64,000 bases of DNA, taken from Rahnella laticis (GTDB taxonomy: Bacteria; Pseudomonadota; Gammaproteobacteria; Enterobacterales; Enterobacteriaceae). Each line of letters starts with the position of its first letter. Position 1 is the first letter of the stretch. The stretch spans positions 62,001 through 126,000 of the forward strand of contig NZ_JADOBI010000004.1 of assembly GCF_015644585.1 (NCBI RefSeq), read 5' to 3'. Positions 39,032-47,377 of the stretch are shown piece by piece. The position numbers and the translations under genes were made by a program. The notes under the pieces were generated by a model. That model was not told the origin of the DNA and searched no databases. It saw only the letters and a list, made by a program, of their open reading frames with translations.

Positions 39032-39202
39032 ATGAGCGAAAATAATAAAGAAAACAAAAGCAAGGCAGACGAAGTCCATGTCAGCGACGGACTGGCAGAA
39101 CTGATTGAAGCTGCCGAACAACTGACAGAAGAAGAGATTGAGAAAGCGGCTGAAGAAGCCAAAAAGGCCGTCGAAGACGCCAAGAATCAGAAACACCACT
39201 GA
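39032..39202 (+). CDS. 56-residue acidic helical small protein
   Basis: Family not recognised. Residues 21-50 form an Ala/Glu-rich heptad-like helix (LAELIEAAEQLTEEEIEKAA, then EEAKKAVEDA), with polar ends (MSENNKENKSK and KNQKHH). AGGAC lies 8 bases before ATG. The stop is only 3 bases before the ATG of the AraC gene, so the two are probably one transcript and translationally coupled. It could be a regulatory partner, but that is inference. Confidence 0.6.
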   Translation: MSENNKENKSKADEVHVSDGLAELIEAAEQLTEEEIEKAAEEAKKAVEDAKNQKHH

Positions 39203-39205
39203 TCA

Positions 39206-39982
39206 ATGCACCGCAACTTCCTTGCACCTCATCAGGCCATCGCGCCGCTGGCCATTGATTATCAGCATGGTGACAGCGAAGCGGCACACAGCCACACCTG
39301 TTCGCAGCTGATCCATACATTATCTGGCGTTGTTGAAGTCAACACCGCGCTCGGCACCTGGATGGTTCCGCCGGGTCGCGGCGTCTGGCTGCCCGCAAAC
39401 GTCGAACACAGCCTGCGTTTTATCGGTGGCGTAAAAGCCCGCACCTTATTTGTCGATCCCCTCGCCCGCGCCGATTTACCCGCGCAGTGTCAGGTGGTTC
39501 AGATTTCCCCCCTGCTCCGCGAACTGATTCTGACGTCTCTGACGATCCCGCACGATTATCTGCCGGGCGGCCGTGATGAACGGATAATGGAATTGCTGCT
39601 CGACGAACTTCGGTTGCTGCCAACGTTGCCGCTTCATTTGCCCGAGCCCAAAGAACCGGAGTTACTTGTGCTCAGCCAGCAAATACGCGCCGATTTGTGT
39701 GCGTCATGGGAGCTTGAGGAAGTGGCTCAGCGTCTGGATATCAGCAGCCGGACGCTCTCGCGCCGCTTTCAGCGCGAAACCGGGTTGCGGTTCAGTGACT
39801 GGGTCAGACAGGCAAAATTACTCGAAGCGATTAACCAGCTGGCCGCGGGTCTCTCGGTGATTGATGTCGCGCTGGCACTCGGCTATGACAGCCCGAGTGC
39901 ATTCAGCGCGATGTTCCGCCGTTCCCTTGGCGTTTCGCCCAGCGAATATTTTAGTCAGACAGAATCCCGCCAGCCGCATTAA
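39206..39982 (+). CDS. AraC-family transcriptional regulator with cupin domain
   Basis: A 258-residue regulator. The N-terminal cupin (residues about 10-85: HSHTCSQLIHTLSGVVEV, WMVPPGRGVWLPANVEHSL) probably senses a small ligand. The C-terminal AraC domain has both helix-turn-helices (LEEVAQRLDISSRTLSRRFQ, then IDVALALGYDSPSAFSAMF with RRSLGVSPSEYF). It resembles the NimR/YeaM group that controls adjacent efflux or metabolic genes. No Shine-Dalgarno is visible; coupling to the preceding small ORF would explain its translation. Its 3' end overlaps the convergent 2-isopropylmalate synthase gene by 32 bases. Confidence 0.85.
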   Translation: MHRNFLAPHQAIAPLAIDYQHGDSEAAHSHTCSQLIHTLSGVVEVNTALGTWMVPPGRGVWLPANVEHSLRFIGGVKARTLFVDPLARADLPAQCQVVQISPLLRELILTSLTIPHDYLPGGRDERIMELLLDELRLLPTLPLHLPEPKEPELLVLSQQIRADLCASWELEEVAQRLDISSRTLSRRFQRETGLRFSDWVRQAKLLEAINQLAAGLSVIDVALALGYDSPSAFSAMFRRSLGVSPSEYFSQTESRQPH

Positions 39983-41621
39983 ACAGCGCCTGCACGGAAG
40001 CGCTTGAGACATCGCTGTCGATACCCACGCCATAGCGGGTTTCACCATGACGTCCCTGGCAACTCAGGTACGCAACGGCGCGGCTGTGGCTCTGATGCCC
40101 TAACGTATGCTCGTGGTAATCGCCAATTTCCAGCTCCACGTCTAAACTGCGGCGCAAGGCATCGACCGCGCCGGACAACAGCCCGTTGCCGCTGCCAGTA
40201 ATTTGCTGCTCTTCATTGCGGTAGCGTATACGCGCACTGAAATGACAGACATTTTGCTCATCACTGCGGATATCGTAGCTCAGCAGTTTCACCACCGGTT
40301 GCTCGGTCAGGCCGTAACGCGCACGGAACAGCCGCCAGATGTCACTGGTGCTCATTTCCTTACCGTGCGTATCGGTTTCGCGCTGCACGGCTTTACTGAA
40401 ATCTATTTGCAGGCCACGCGGCAGTTTCAGCCCGTGATTCTGTTCCAGCAACCAGGCCGCCCCGCTTTTGCCCGACTGGCTGTTTACGCGGATCACCGCC
40501 TCGTAACTGCACCCGACATCAGCAGGATCGAGCGGCAGATAAGGCACCCGCCAGACGTCACTGTCTGAGGTTTTCTGCGCCGCGAAGCCCTTTTTGATGG
40601 CATCCTGATGTGAACCTGAGAATGCGGTGAACACCAGTTCACCGGCATAAGGATGGCGCGGATGCACCGGCAGCTGATTACATTCCTCAACCGCTTCGAC
40701 AATCGCCTGCAAATTACTGAAATCCAGTTCAGGGTTTACGCCCTGCGTATAGAGATTCAGCGCCAGCGTCACGATATCCACGTTCCCGGTACGTTCGCCG
40801 TTTCCGAACAAACAACCTTCCACGCGGTCGGCGCCCGCCAGCATCGCCAGCTCGGCACACGCCACGCCGGTTCCGCGGTCATTATGCGGATGCACGCTGA
40901 TGGAAACCTGCTGACGGCGGCTGAAATGCCGGCAAAACCATTCAATCTGATCGGCGTAAATATTCGGCGTACTGACTTCCACGGTGGCCGGTAAGTTGAT
41001 AATCATCGGACGCTCAGCGCCGGGCTCCCAGACATTCGCTACCGCTTCACAGACTTCCAGTGAAAATTCCAGCTCGGTAAAACAGAACGTTTCCGGGGAA
41101 TATTCGAACGTCCATTGCGTCTGAGAATATTGTTCGCACAGCTGGCGGATCTGCTGCGCGCCGCGCACGGCCAGCTCGCGGGTGGCGGCCTTATCCTGAC
41201 TGAAGACCACTTCGCGGAAAACCGGCGCCGTGGCGTTATATAAATGCACGATGGCGCGCGGTACATCTTTCAGGGCTTCAAATGTGCGGGCAATCAGATC
41301 GGGGCGCGACGGCGTCAGCACCTGGATCACCACATCGTCAGGGATCAGATTGTCTTCAATCAGCCCGCGTACGAAATCAAAATCGGTTTGTGATGCAGAG
41401 GGAAACGCAACTTCAATTTGCTTAAACCCACAGCGCACCAGCAGGTCAAAAAACTGGCGTTTACGTGCATTATCCATCGGTTCCGCAAGAGCCTGATTTC
41501 CGTCACGCAGATCGCTTGAGCACCATTGCGGCGCTTTATCGAGCGTATTCCCCGGCCACTGGCGGTCCGGTAAGTTCACCGGGGGGAACGGGCGATATTT
41601 CTGTGACGGGTCGTTTAACAT
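39951..41621 (-). CDS. leuA: 2-isopropylmalate synthase (long, class 2 LeuA)
   Basis: A 556-residue acetyl-CoA-dependent enzyme that condenses with 2-oxoisovalerate, the first step of leucine synthesis. Catalytic TIM barrel: WCSSDLRDGNQALAEPMD (metal Asp), HPHNDRGTG (metal His-x-His), GCLFGNGERTGN; C-terminal LeuA regulatory domain ends VGIDSDVSSASVQALFNAAG. This is the longer, fungal/actinobacterial-like type, not the about 520-residue LeuA of the E. coli leuABCD operon, and no leuBCD is nearby. Start: ATG 41621 has AAGGAG; a longer in-frame reading to 41732 is unsupported. Related homocitrate-type activity is less likely. Confidence 0.85.
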   Translation of the reverse strand: MLNDPSQKYRPFPPVNLPDRQWPGNTLDKAPQWCSSDLRDGNQALAEPMDNARKRQFFDLLVRCGFKQIEVAFPSASQTDFDFVRGLIEDNLIPDDVVIQVLTPSRPDLIARTFEALKDVPRAIVHLYNATAPVFREVVFSQDKAATRELAVRGAQQIRQLCEQYSQTQWTFEYSPETFCFTELEFSLEVCEAVANVWEPGAERPMIINLPATVEVSTPNIYADQIEWFCRHFSRRQQVSISVHPHNDRGTGVACAELAMLAGADRVEGCLFGNGERTGNVDIVTLALNLYTQGVNPELDFSNLQAIVEAVEECNQLPVHPRHPYAGELVFTAFSGSHQDAIKKGFAAQKTSDSDVWRVPYLPLDPADVGCSYEAVIRVNSQSGKSGAAWLLEQNHGLKLPRGLQIDFSKAVQRETDTHGKEMSTSDIWRLFRARYGLTEQPVVKLLSYDIRSDEQNVCHFSARIRYRNEEQQITGSGNGLLSGAVDALRRSLDVELEIGDYHEHTLGHQSHSRAVAYLSCQGRHGETRYGVGIDSDVSSASVQALFNAAGGILSD

Positions 41622-41813
41622 ACGAATCTCCTTATGAATAAAGTGAGCGGCAATGCTCTGCGGATTCCATAGTACGCAAACGATATCTTTCTGCGCCTTG
41701 CTAACTGACAGCAACCCTCGCAAAACGGACAAAAAGAAAATGATAAATGAATCAGAGTCACGCTATAGTGCATAACTAAACGCGTCCAGATCGGCGATCA
41801 GAGGTCGTACAGA

Positions 41814-43580
41814 ATGAAAAGGGTTCTGAATCCAAACGAAAATAAACGGCTTGCGGCGCTGCAAAAACTCAAGATTGCGGACAGCAATCCGGATGAAGTG
41901 CTTGATCTGATTACCCGTCTGACTCAGCAAATTTTCGATATTCCTATTTGCATCATTACTCTGGTTGACCAGCACCGTCAGTGGTTTAAATCCAAAACCA
42001 ATACGGCAACACAGTACACCGCACGTGATATTGCGTTTTGTGATCACACCATCCGCTCTTCATCGGTGATGGTCGTCAACGATGCCACAAAGGATCCACG
42101 TTTCAGCGAGAATCCGCTGGTCACCGCCGATGAGGGAATGCGCTTCTACGCGGGTGCCCCGCTTATCACGCGCGATGGTTTTGCCGTCGGCAGCCTGTGT
42201 CTGGCCGACAAACAACCGAGAGATTTTTCCGTGCAGGAAGTGGAAATGCTCTCGGATCTCGCCGCTATCGTCATTGATATTATTGAATCGCGCAGCTCGA
42301 TGAGCTTTGTCGATATCGTTACGCGCCTGCCTAACCGCCAGCGGCTGATGGAAGATATCGCGCAACTGATCAAAACGCCGGACAATACGTCCTATCTGCT
42401 GATCCTGATTGATACGCTCGACACGCTTTATGCCTACGACATCGGGCGCTCGATTGGCATTCCGAAAGTCGAAAACATTCTGAAAGACGTCGGGGCTTTC
42501 CTGCGCAGCGAACTGAATGAAAACGACAAAGTTTACAGCCTGATGCTCGGCCGTTTTGCGCTGATCAAGCGGCTCGATGAACAGCAGGAGATTTTTAATC
42601 AGCTGGAAATCGCCGCCGCTAAAATCCAGCGCAGCATTACCAGCGATATCCCGATTAATGTCCGCTTGCACGCGGGTTACACCGTCTTTTCGTCAACCTC
42701 TTCCTGCGCGGAAACCACCATGCGACAGGGTATGTCGTCCCTGCATGAAGCCATCAGCAATAATCAGTTGGTGATGCCGTATCAGCGGGAATCCGATGTT
42801 ATCCAGCTGCGTGCCTTCAATTTGCTAAATGACCTGATGGCGACCGTCGCCTCCTGCGAAGATTTTCATCTGGTTTATCAGCCAAAAATTCGTCTGGCTG
42901 ATAAAAAATTCCAGGGCGTGGAAGCGCTGATCCGCTGGCAGCACCCGACACTCGGGATCATCTCCCCTTCAGAGTTCATTCCTCTGGCAGAAAAAACCCC
43001 GCTGATTACGCCGCTGACTAACTGGGTGATTACTCAGGCCGTGATGCAGATTGCCGAATGGCAAAAACGCGGCGCGCAGATTCAGGTTTCCATTAATCTG
43101 ACGGCCAATAATCTGGTGGAACAGGATTTGGTTCAGCGTATTCATACCGCGCTGATCCTGCATCAGGTTTCCCCGTCGATGCTGGAAATCGAGTGTCTGG
43201 AAACCCAGACGCTGGCGAATAATCCGCACGCCGTCGCATCGCTGGATGCCCTGAGACAAATGGGTATCAGCATTGCGCTGGACGATTTCGGTTCCGGCTA
43301 CAGCAACCTGAACTACCTTCAAAAAATTCCGGCGGATACGTTAAAGCTGGATCAGTCCCTGATTCAGGGCATCAGCAATGACAGCAAAAGCAAAGTGATC
43401 GTCAAATCGATGATTGAAATGGCGCACGCGCTGAGTTACCAGGTCGTTGCCGAAGGCGTGGAAGACAACGACACGCTGATGTGCCTGGAAGAACTCCGTT
43501 GTGATTCCGTGCAGGGCTTCTATTTTTCCCGCCCGCTGCATCACGATCAGATACTGGAATGGTCGAAACCGTACACCTGA
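41814..43580 (+). CDS. GAF-GGDEF(degenerate)-EAL cyclic-di-GMP phosphodiesterase
   Basis: 588 residues. The GAF sensor is at about 25-160 (IFDIPICIITLVDQHRQWFK, ARDIAFCDHTIRSS). A GGDEF-like domain at about 165-300 has LMLGRFAL where GGDEF belongs, so it cannot make c-di-GMP. The EAL domain at about 335-585 has E370 of EALIR, the EIECLE helix, D490-D491 (DDFGSGYSN), K of LKLDQSL and E547 (EGVED), the full metal set, so it is probably an active phosphodiesterase. Soluble; the ligand of GAF is unknown. Terminator 43612-43640 follows. Confidence 0.88.
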   Translation: MKRVLNPNENKRLAALQKLKIADSNPDEVLDLITRLTQQIFDIPICIITLVDQHRQWFKSKTNTATQYTARDIAFCDHTIRSSSVMVVNDATKDPRFSENPLVTADEGMRFYAGAPLITRDGFAVGSLCLADKQPRDFSVQEVEMLSDLAAIVIDIIESRSSMSFVDIVTRLPNRQRLMEDIAQLIKTPDNTSYLLILIDTLDTLYAYDIGRSIGIPKVENILKDVGAFLRSELNENDKVYSLMLGRFALIKRLDEQQEIFNQLEIAAAKIQRSITSDIPINVRLHAGYTVFSSTSSCAETTMRQGMSSLHEAISNNQLVMPYQRESDVIQLRAFNLLNDLMATVASCEDFHLVYQPKIRLADKKFQGVEALIRWQHPTLGIISPSEFIPLAEKTPLITPLTNWVITQAVMQIAEWQKRGAQIQVSINLTANNLVEQDLVQRIHTALILHQVSPSMLEIECLETQTLANNPHAVASLDALRQMGISIALDDFGSGYSNLNYLQKIPADTLKLDQSLIQGISNDSKSKVIVKSMIEMAHALSYQVVAEGVEDNDTLMCLEELRCDSVQGFYFSRPLHHDQILEWSKPYT

Positions 43581-43611
43581 TATTCCCCGCGTAATCATTG
43601 CGAAAATAGCC

Positions 43612-43640
43612 AAAAAAAACCCGCCGGAGCGGGTTTTTCA
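43612..43640. terminator. Bidirectional terminator
   Basis: A perfect eight-base stem (AAACCCGC 43617-43624, GCGGGTTT 43629-43636) with a CGGA loop has T runs on both strands. It serves the EAL gene and the convergent lipoprotein gene. Confidence 0.93.
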
Positions 43641-43646
43641 TTTCGG

Positions 43647-44060
43647 TCATTCAGCGGTTTTCTGCCGGATATTGTAGGTTCCGAAGAAACTGCGGTCTGT
43701 TTCCAGACTGACAGGTTTCCCGTTCGCATCCACAGTAATCGAACCGGTCGTTTTGGTCAGTGCGCAGGCAAGACGCACGTCGATGGTTCGCATGCCGTTT
43801 GGCACATTTAAATCCACATACTGATTAAAGTGCAGCGATGCTACGGTCTGACCATCCAAAATCACGATCAGCGGACAGGTTTTTTCAAAAGGTATCACCG
43901 ACCACTGCTCGATGCGGTGCAATCTGACATGCGTCTGCCCCGCCGGCGGTGTGGTGCTGGCATTGGCAAACGACGATTTGACCTGAAGTGTCGGCTCGTA
44001 AGGATTAGCTGCGCACCCGGCTAAAAGTAGAGCAGCCAAGGCCACCAGTGTTTTTTTCAT
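43647..44060 (-). CDS. Putative lipoprotein, DUF2846-like
   Basis: A 137-residue lipoprotein: MKKTLVALAALLLAGC with lipobox LAGC. The mature part is beta-rich (VRLHRIEQWSVIPFEKTC, IVILDGQTVASLHFNQYVDL, NGMRTIDVRLACALT) and has two further cysteines that could pair. The layout recalls DUF2846 lipoproteins, but this is not certain. An envelope location is expected (AAN after the Cys suggests the outer membrane). Start: ATG 44060 with GGAGATAACG; an upstream in-frame start at 44084 would add eight residues. Confidence 0.75.
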   Translation of the reverse strand: MKKTLVALAALLLAGCAANPYEPTLQVKSSFANASTTPPAGQTHVRLHRIEQWSVIPFEKTCPLIVILDGQTVASLHFNQYVDLNVPNGMRTIDVRLACALTKTTGSITVDANGKPVSLETDRSFFGTYNIRQKTAE

Positions 44061-44476
44061 CGTTATCTCCCTGAGTTTATGCACGAATAATAGCAGCGTG
44101 CGCGCATTTGTCCGACTCTTTTTAGGAGAGAGTGTTGCACCGCAAGCAGACAGGGCAAAACAAAATCACATCCATGATTGCAACGTTAAAGCATCGGGAA
44201 ATTAATGCCATGCCAAAGAAAACCTTAATATTCCCTGTCACAAAAATGAAGATAATGAACCCGTAAAGTTAAACAGCCGCTACATAAAACTTATATCCCG
44301 CATTTCACCCTGTTCAACCACAGTAAAACTAATCCGAACTCACCGATTAAATTTAAGGCTACACACGACTTTTTATTTCCGGAATTAGAATGAAATAAGG
44401 GTATTGAAGAATCATAAAGATAATACAGAAGGGAATGAGGAAAAGGGGAATCACAACTCGTTGATAATTAGAATGT
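44061..44476. other. AT-rich intergenic region
   Basis: About 415 bases between the lipoprotein gene and tRNA-Lys. It carries no supported ORF; the last part lies downstream of the minus-strand tRNA and contains a weak inverted repeat (near 44452-44468) followed by a pyrimidine-rich stretch that might end the tRNA transcript. Confidence 0.4.
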
Positions 44477-44552
44477 TGGTGGGTCGTGGCGGGTTCGAAC
44501 CGCCGACCAATTGATTAAGAGTCAACTGCTCTACCGACTGAGCTAACGACCC
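44477..44552 (-). tRNA. tRNA-Lys (anticodon CTT)
   Basis: 76 bases with encoded CCA. The acceptor stem GGGTCGT pairs with ACGACCC; D arm GCTCAGTCGGTAGAGC; anticodon arm GTTGACTCTTAATCAAT places C34 T35 T36, so it reads AAG; T arm GGCGGTTCGAACCCGCC. Outside the anticodon it is close to the usual enterobacterial tRNA-Lys(TTT). E. coli K-12 has only the TTT form. A consensus promoter lies upstream. Confidence 0.95.
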
Positions 44553-44923
44553 AACGGGACGGATTATTCTCTTCTCAACGGATGATGTCAAACGCTTATC
44601 CATACTTTTTTTGCAGTTATTCTCAGTGATAATTGTGAAGCCCATCACAGTTAAAAACGGTATTATTCGCGTTGCAGTCACTGATATTTGATTAATTAAC
44701 ACTCAGTTATCCACGTTGTAAAAAATACGATACATTTTTTTCGGCGGCATTTTTCATGCCAGTTATAATAAATGCGCATATAACATTACTATTACACCGG
44801 TCATCCCCGCTGTCGTTCCAGATGGGCTGACAAAAGAGCCATTGAGAGCTCAATTTACTGACATAAATAAATGCGATATGGCGGAGTTCATACGCAAAAG
44901 CAAAAAACAGGAATCAATACAAC
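44553..44923. other. tRNA-Lys / cycA divergent regulatory region
   Basis: Contains the tRNA-Lys promoter on the minus strand and, on the plus strand, a TATAAT at 44764-44769 that may be the cycA -10 (no good -35). No supported ORF. Confidence 0.5.
44563..44591 (-). promoter_or_regulatory. Promoter of tRNA-Lys
   Basis: Minus strand: perfect -35 TTGACA (44586-44591), 17-base spacer, -10 AATAAT (44563-44568), followed by a GC-rich discriminator. The tRNA 5' end is 11 bases downstream of the -10. Confidence 0.85.
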
Positions 44924-46324
44924 ATGCAAGAAGAGTCGAAAATCCTCACTCAGTCAGAGGAAGAGAACGCAGAAGGTTTGCGGCGAAACCTCTCTAACCG
45001 CCATATTCAGCTTATTGCCATCGGCGGTGCCATCGGTACCGGCCTGTTTATGGGCTCCGGAAAAACCATCAGTCTTGCCGGTCCTTCCATCATCTTCGTG
45101 TATATGATCATCGGCTTTATGCTGTTTTTCGTCATGCGTGCGATGGGCGAACTGCTCCTTTCCAATCTTGAATACAAATCCTTCAGCGATTTTGCCGCCG
45201 ACCTTCTCGGTCCGTGGGCCGGCTATTTCACCGGCTGGACATACTGGTTCTGCTGGGTCGTTACCGGCATCGCCGACGTCGTCGCCATCACCGCCTACGC
45301 GCAATTCTGGTTCCCCGGTCTTTCACAATGGATCGCCTCGCTGCTCTGCGTTCTGGTTCTCCTCAGCCTGAACCTGGCCACCGTCAAAATGTTTGGTGAG
45401 ATGGAATTCTGGTTCGCGATGATCAAAATCGTCGCCATTGTCGGGCTGATTATTGCCGGGCTGGTAATGGTTCTGACGCATTTTCAGACGCCAACCGGCA
45501 CCGTCGCTGCTTTCAGTAACCTGTGGAATGATGGCGGATTCTTCCCGAAAGGCGTCAGCGGATTCTTCGCCGGTTTCCAGATTGCGGTGTTTGCTTTTGT
45601 CGGGATTGAACTGGTGGGCACAACGGCTGCCGAGACGAAAGATCCGCAGAAATCGCTGCCACGCGCCATCAATGCAATCCCGCTGCGCATCATCATGTTC
45701 TACGTTTTCTCGCTGATCATGATTATGTCAGTCACACCGTGGAGCCACGTTGTTGCGGATAAAAGTCCGTTTGTTGAGCTGTTTGTTCTGGCCGGTCTGC
45801 CGGCTGCGGCGAGCATCATCAACTTTGTCGTGCTGACCTCTGCTGCTTCTTCCGCCAACAGCGGCGTATTCTCCACCAGCCGCATGCTGTTTGGTCTGGC
45901 TCAGGAAGGCAATGCGCCGAAAGCGTTCGGCAAACTCTCTTCCCGCGCCGTGCCGTCTAACGGGCTGACCTTCTCCTGCATCTGCCTGCTTGGCGGTGTG
46001 GTGCTGATTTACCTGATCCCGAACGTGGTGACGGTCTTCACGCTGGTCACCACCGTTTCTGCGATTCTGTTTATGTTCGTCTGGACCATCATCCTCTGCT
46101 CGTATCTGGTCTACCGTCGTAAATGTCCGCAACTTCACGAAGCGTCCATCTACAAAATGCCGCTCGGCAAAATCATGTGCTGGGTATGCATGGCGTTCTT
46201 CGCCTTCGTGCTTGTGCTGCTGACTTTGCAGGATGACACCCGCCAGGCACTGATGGTTACGCCGCTCTGGTTCGTGATCCTCGGCATTGGCTACTGGCTG
46301 CGAAGCAGAAGCCGCCGCGCTTAA
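44924..46324 (+). CDS. cycA: D-serine/D-alanine/glycine transporter CycA
   Basis: A 466-residue, 12-helix amino-acid/proton symporter of the APC family. The N-terminus NLSNRHIQLIAIGGAIGTGL and the blocks GEMEFWFAMIKIVAI and GFQIAVFAFVGIELVGTTAA closely match E. coli CycA (470 residues), which takes up glycine, D-Ser, D-Ala and D-cycloserine. A CA-rich stretch (CAATACAACATG) covers the start codon, similar to targets of the GcvB small RNA that represses cycA in E. coli; this link is inference. Ends at the terminator 46341-46370. Confidence 0.93.
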   Translation: MQEESKILTQSEEENAEGLRRNLSNRHIQLIAIGGAIGTGLFMGSGKTISLAGPSIIFVYMIIGFMLFFVMRAMGELLLSNLEYKSFSDFAADLLGPWAGYFTGWTYWFCWVVTGIADVVAITAYAQFWFPGLSQWIASLLCVLVLLSLNLATVKMFGEMEFWFAMIKIVAIVGLIIAGLVMVLTHFQTPTGTVAAFSNLWNDGGFFPKGVSGFFAGFQIAVFAFVGIELVGTTAAETKDPQKSLPRAINAIPLRIIMFYVFSLIMIMSVTPWSHVVADKSPFVELFVLAGLPAAASIINFVVLTSAASSANSGVFSTSRMLFGLAQEGNAPKAFGKLSSRAVPSNGLTFSCICLLGGVVLIYLIPNVVTVFTLVTTVSAILFMFVWTIILCSYLVYRRKCPQLHEASIYKMPLGKIMCWVCMAFFAFVLVLLTLQDDTRQALMVTPLWFVILGIGYWLRSRSRRA

Positions 46325-46340
46325 CTGAACCGGTAATAGC

Positions 46341-46370
46341 AGAAAGGAGCCTCTACGGCTCCTTTCTCTT
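46341..46370 (+). terminator. cycA intrinsic terminator
   Basis: A perfect 11-base stem (AGAAAGGAGCC 46341-46351, GGCTCCTTTCT 46357-46367) with a five-base loop is followed by a short T-rich tail. Confidence 0.82.
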
Positions 46371-46377
46371 AGGTGAC

Positions 46378-47367
46378 TTACTCCACATCCAGCGCCTGTC
46401 TGAACTGCCGCCACATTTTAAGCGCTGACGGTCTGACCGAGGCCACTTTGACCGGTAATTCAGGCGGTTCTCCGGCTTTCATCTCACCAAGATCAAACAC
46501 AAAGGTGTAATCCGGTTCCTGGCCCATGCGTAAATCGCTCACCAGGATGTGCCCGCCCTGCTCTTTCACACTGAAAAATCCGTGGCTGAACCACGCGACG
46601 CGGGCAAGAAACGCATTGTCTTTATGCGCTTCGTAGAGTGCTTCTCCGCGCGGATAAAAGCGGAAACGGATCGGGGAATCCGGGTGCAGCAGCGATGTAA
46701 AACCTTCACCATAGCTGTCTTTATTCATCACCACCACGCGCCACACCAGTGAGTTGAGTGGCGTCGGCGTCACCAGAACCTGCGTGCTTTCGATGTTCTG
46801 CCGCTGCAATTCTTCGCTGACGTGCACCGTCACCTGATGCTGCTCGATAACCGTGCAGACCAGATACAAACAGCTCACGCCCAGCAGCACGTTATTCCAC
46901 ATAATCCCGCGCTGTTGCTCACGGTACAGCGCCAGCCCGACGCCGATGATCAGCGGCAACGTATACAGCGGATCGACGATGAAAATGCTGCCGACCGCAA
47001 ACGGATAATGCGTAAAAGGGATGCCCAGCTGCGTGCCATAAACCGTCATTAAATCGAGCAGCGGATGCGTGATCAGCGCCAGCCAGACCGTGCCGCACCA
47101 GCGTCTGAAGTGCTGCCCGGCGCTGAAAATTTTCGCCATCATCCAGGCGAGCAGCGGCGAAACCAGCGTGAGATACAACAGCGCATGCGTGTCCGTGCGG
47201 TGCTGCGTCATATTGCTGATGGCGTCGCCGTGATCGTAGAAAACATCCAGATCCGGCAACGTTCCGCAGACCGCGCCCGCCAGCGCGGATTTCCACACCG
47301 GCGTCCGCTTGCCCATCACCGCGATACCCACGGCGGCGCCCAAGACTAATTGTGAAACCGAATCCAT
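46378..47367 (-). CDS. YdjM-like inner-membrane metal-dependent hydrolase (DUF457)
   Basis: 329 residues. The N-terminal half is a YdjM/DUF457 membrane domain with conserved polar residues GTLPDLDVFYDHGD, HRTDTHALLY and ITHPLLDLMTVYGT, thought to bind metal. About five helices occur up to residue 175, then a soluble, beta-rich C-terminal half with no clear match. Function unknown; related proteins have been called LexA-regulated hydrolases. It begins 11 bases after rutR on the same strand with no terminator, so it is probably in the rutR transcript. Confidence 0.8.
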   Translation of the reverse strand: MDSVSQLVLGAAVGIAVMGKRTPVWKSALAGAVCGTLPDLDVFYDHGDAISNMTQHRTDTHALLYLTLVSPLLAWMMAKIFSAGQHFRRWCGTVWLALITHPLLDLMTVYGTQLGIPFTHYPFAVGSIFIVDPLYTLPLIIGVGLALYREQQRGIMWNNVLLGVSCLYLVCTVIEQHQVTVHVSEELQRQNIESTQVLVTPTPLNSLVWRVVVMNKDSYGEGFTSLLHPDSPIRFRFYPRGEALYEAHKDNAFLARVAWFSHGFFSVKEQGGHILVSDLRMGQEPDYTFVFDLGEMKAGEPPELPVKVASVRPSALKMWRQFRQALDVE

Positions 47368-47377
47368 CCTGACCTCT

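Noticed and set aside
41621-41732. 37-residue in-frame extension of the 2-isopropylmalate synthase, or a leucine leader peptide
   Set aside because: There is no ribosome site, no run of Leu codons, and the AAGGAG before ATG 41621 fits the standard N-terminus.
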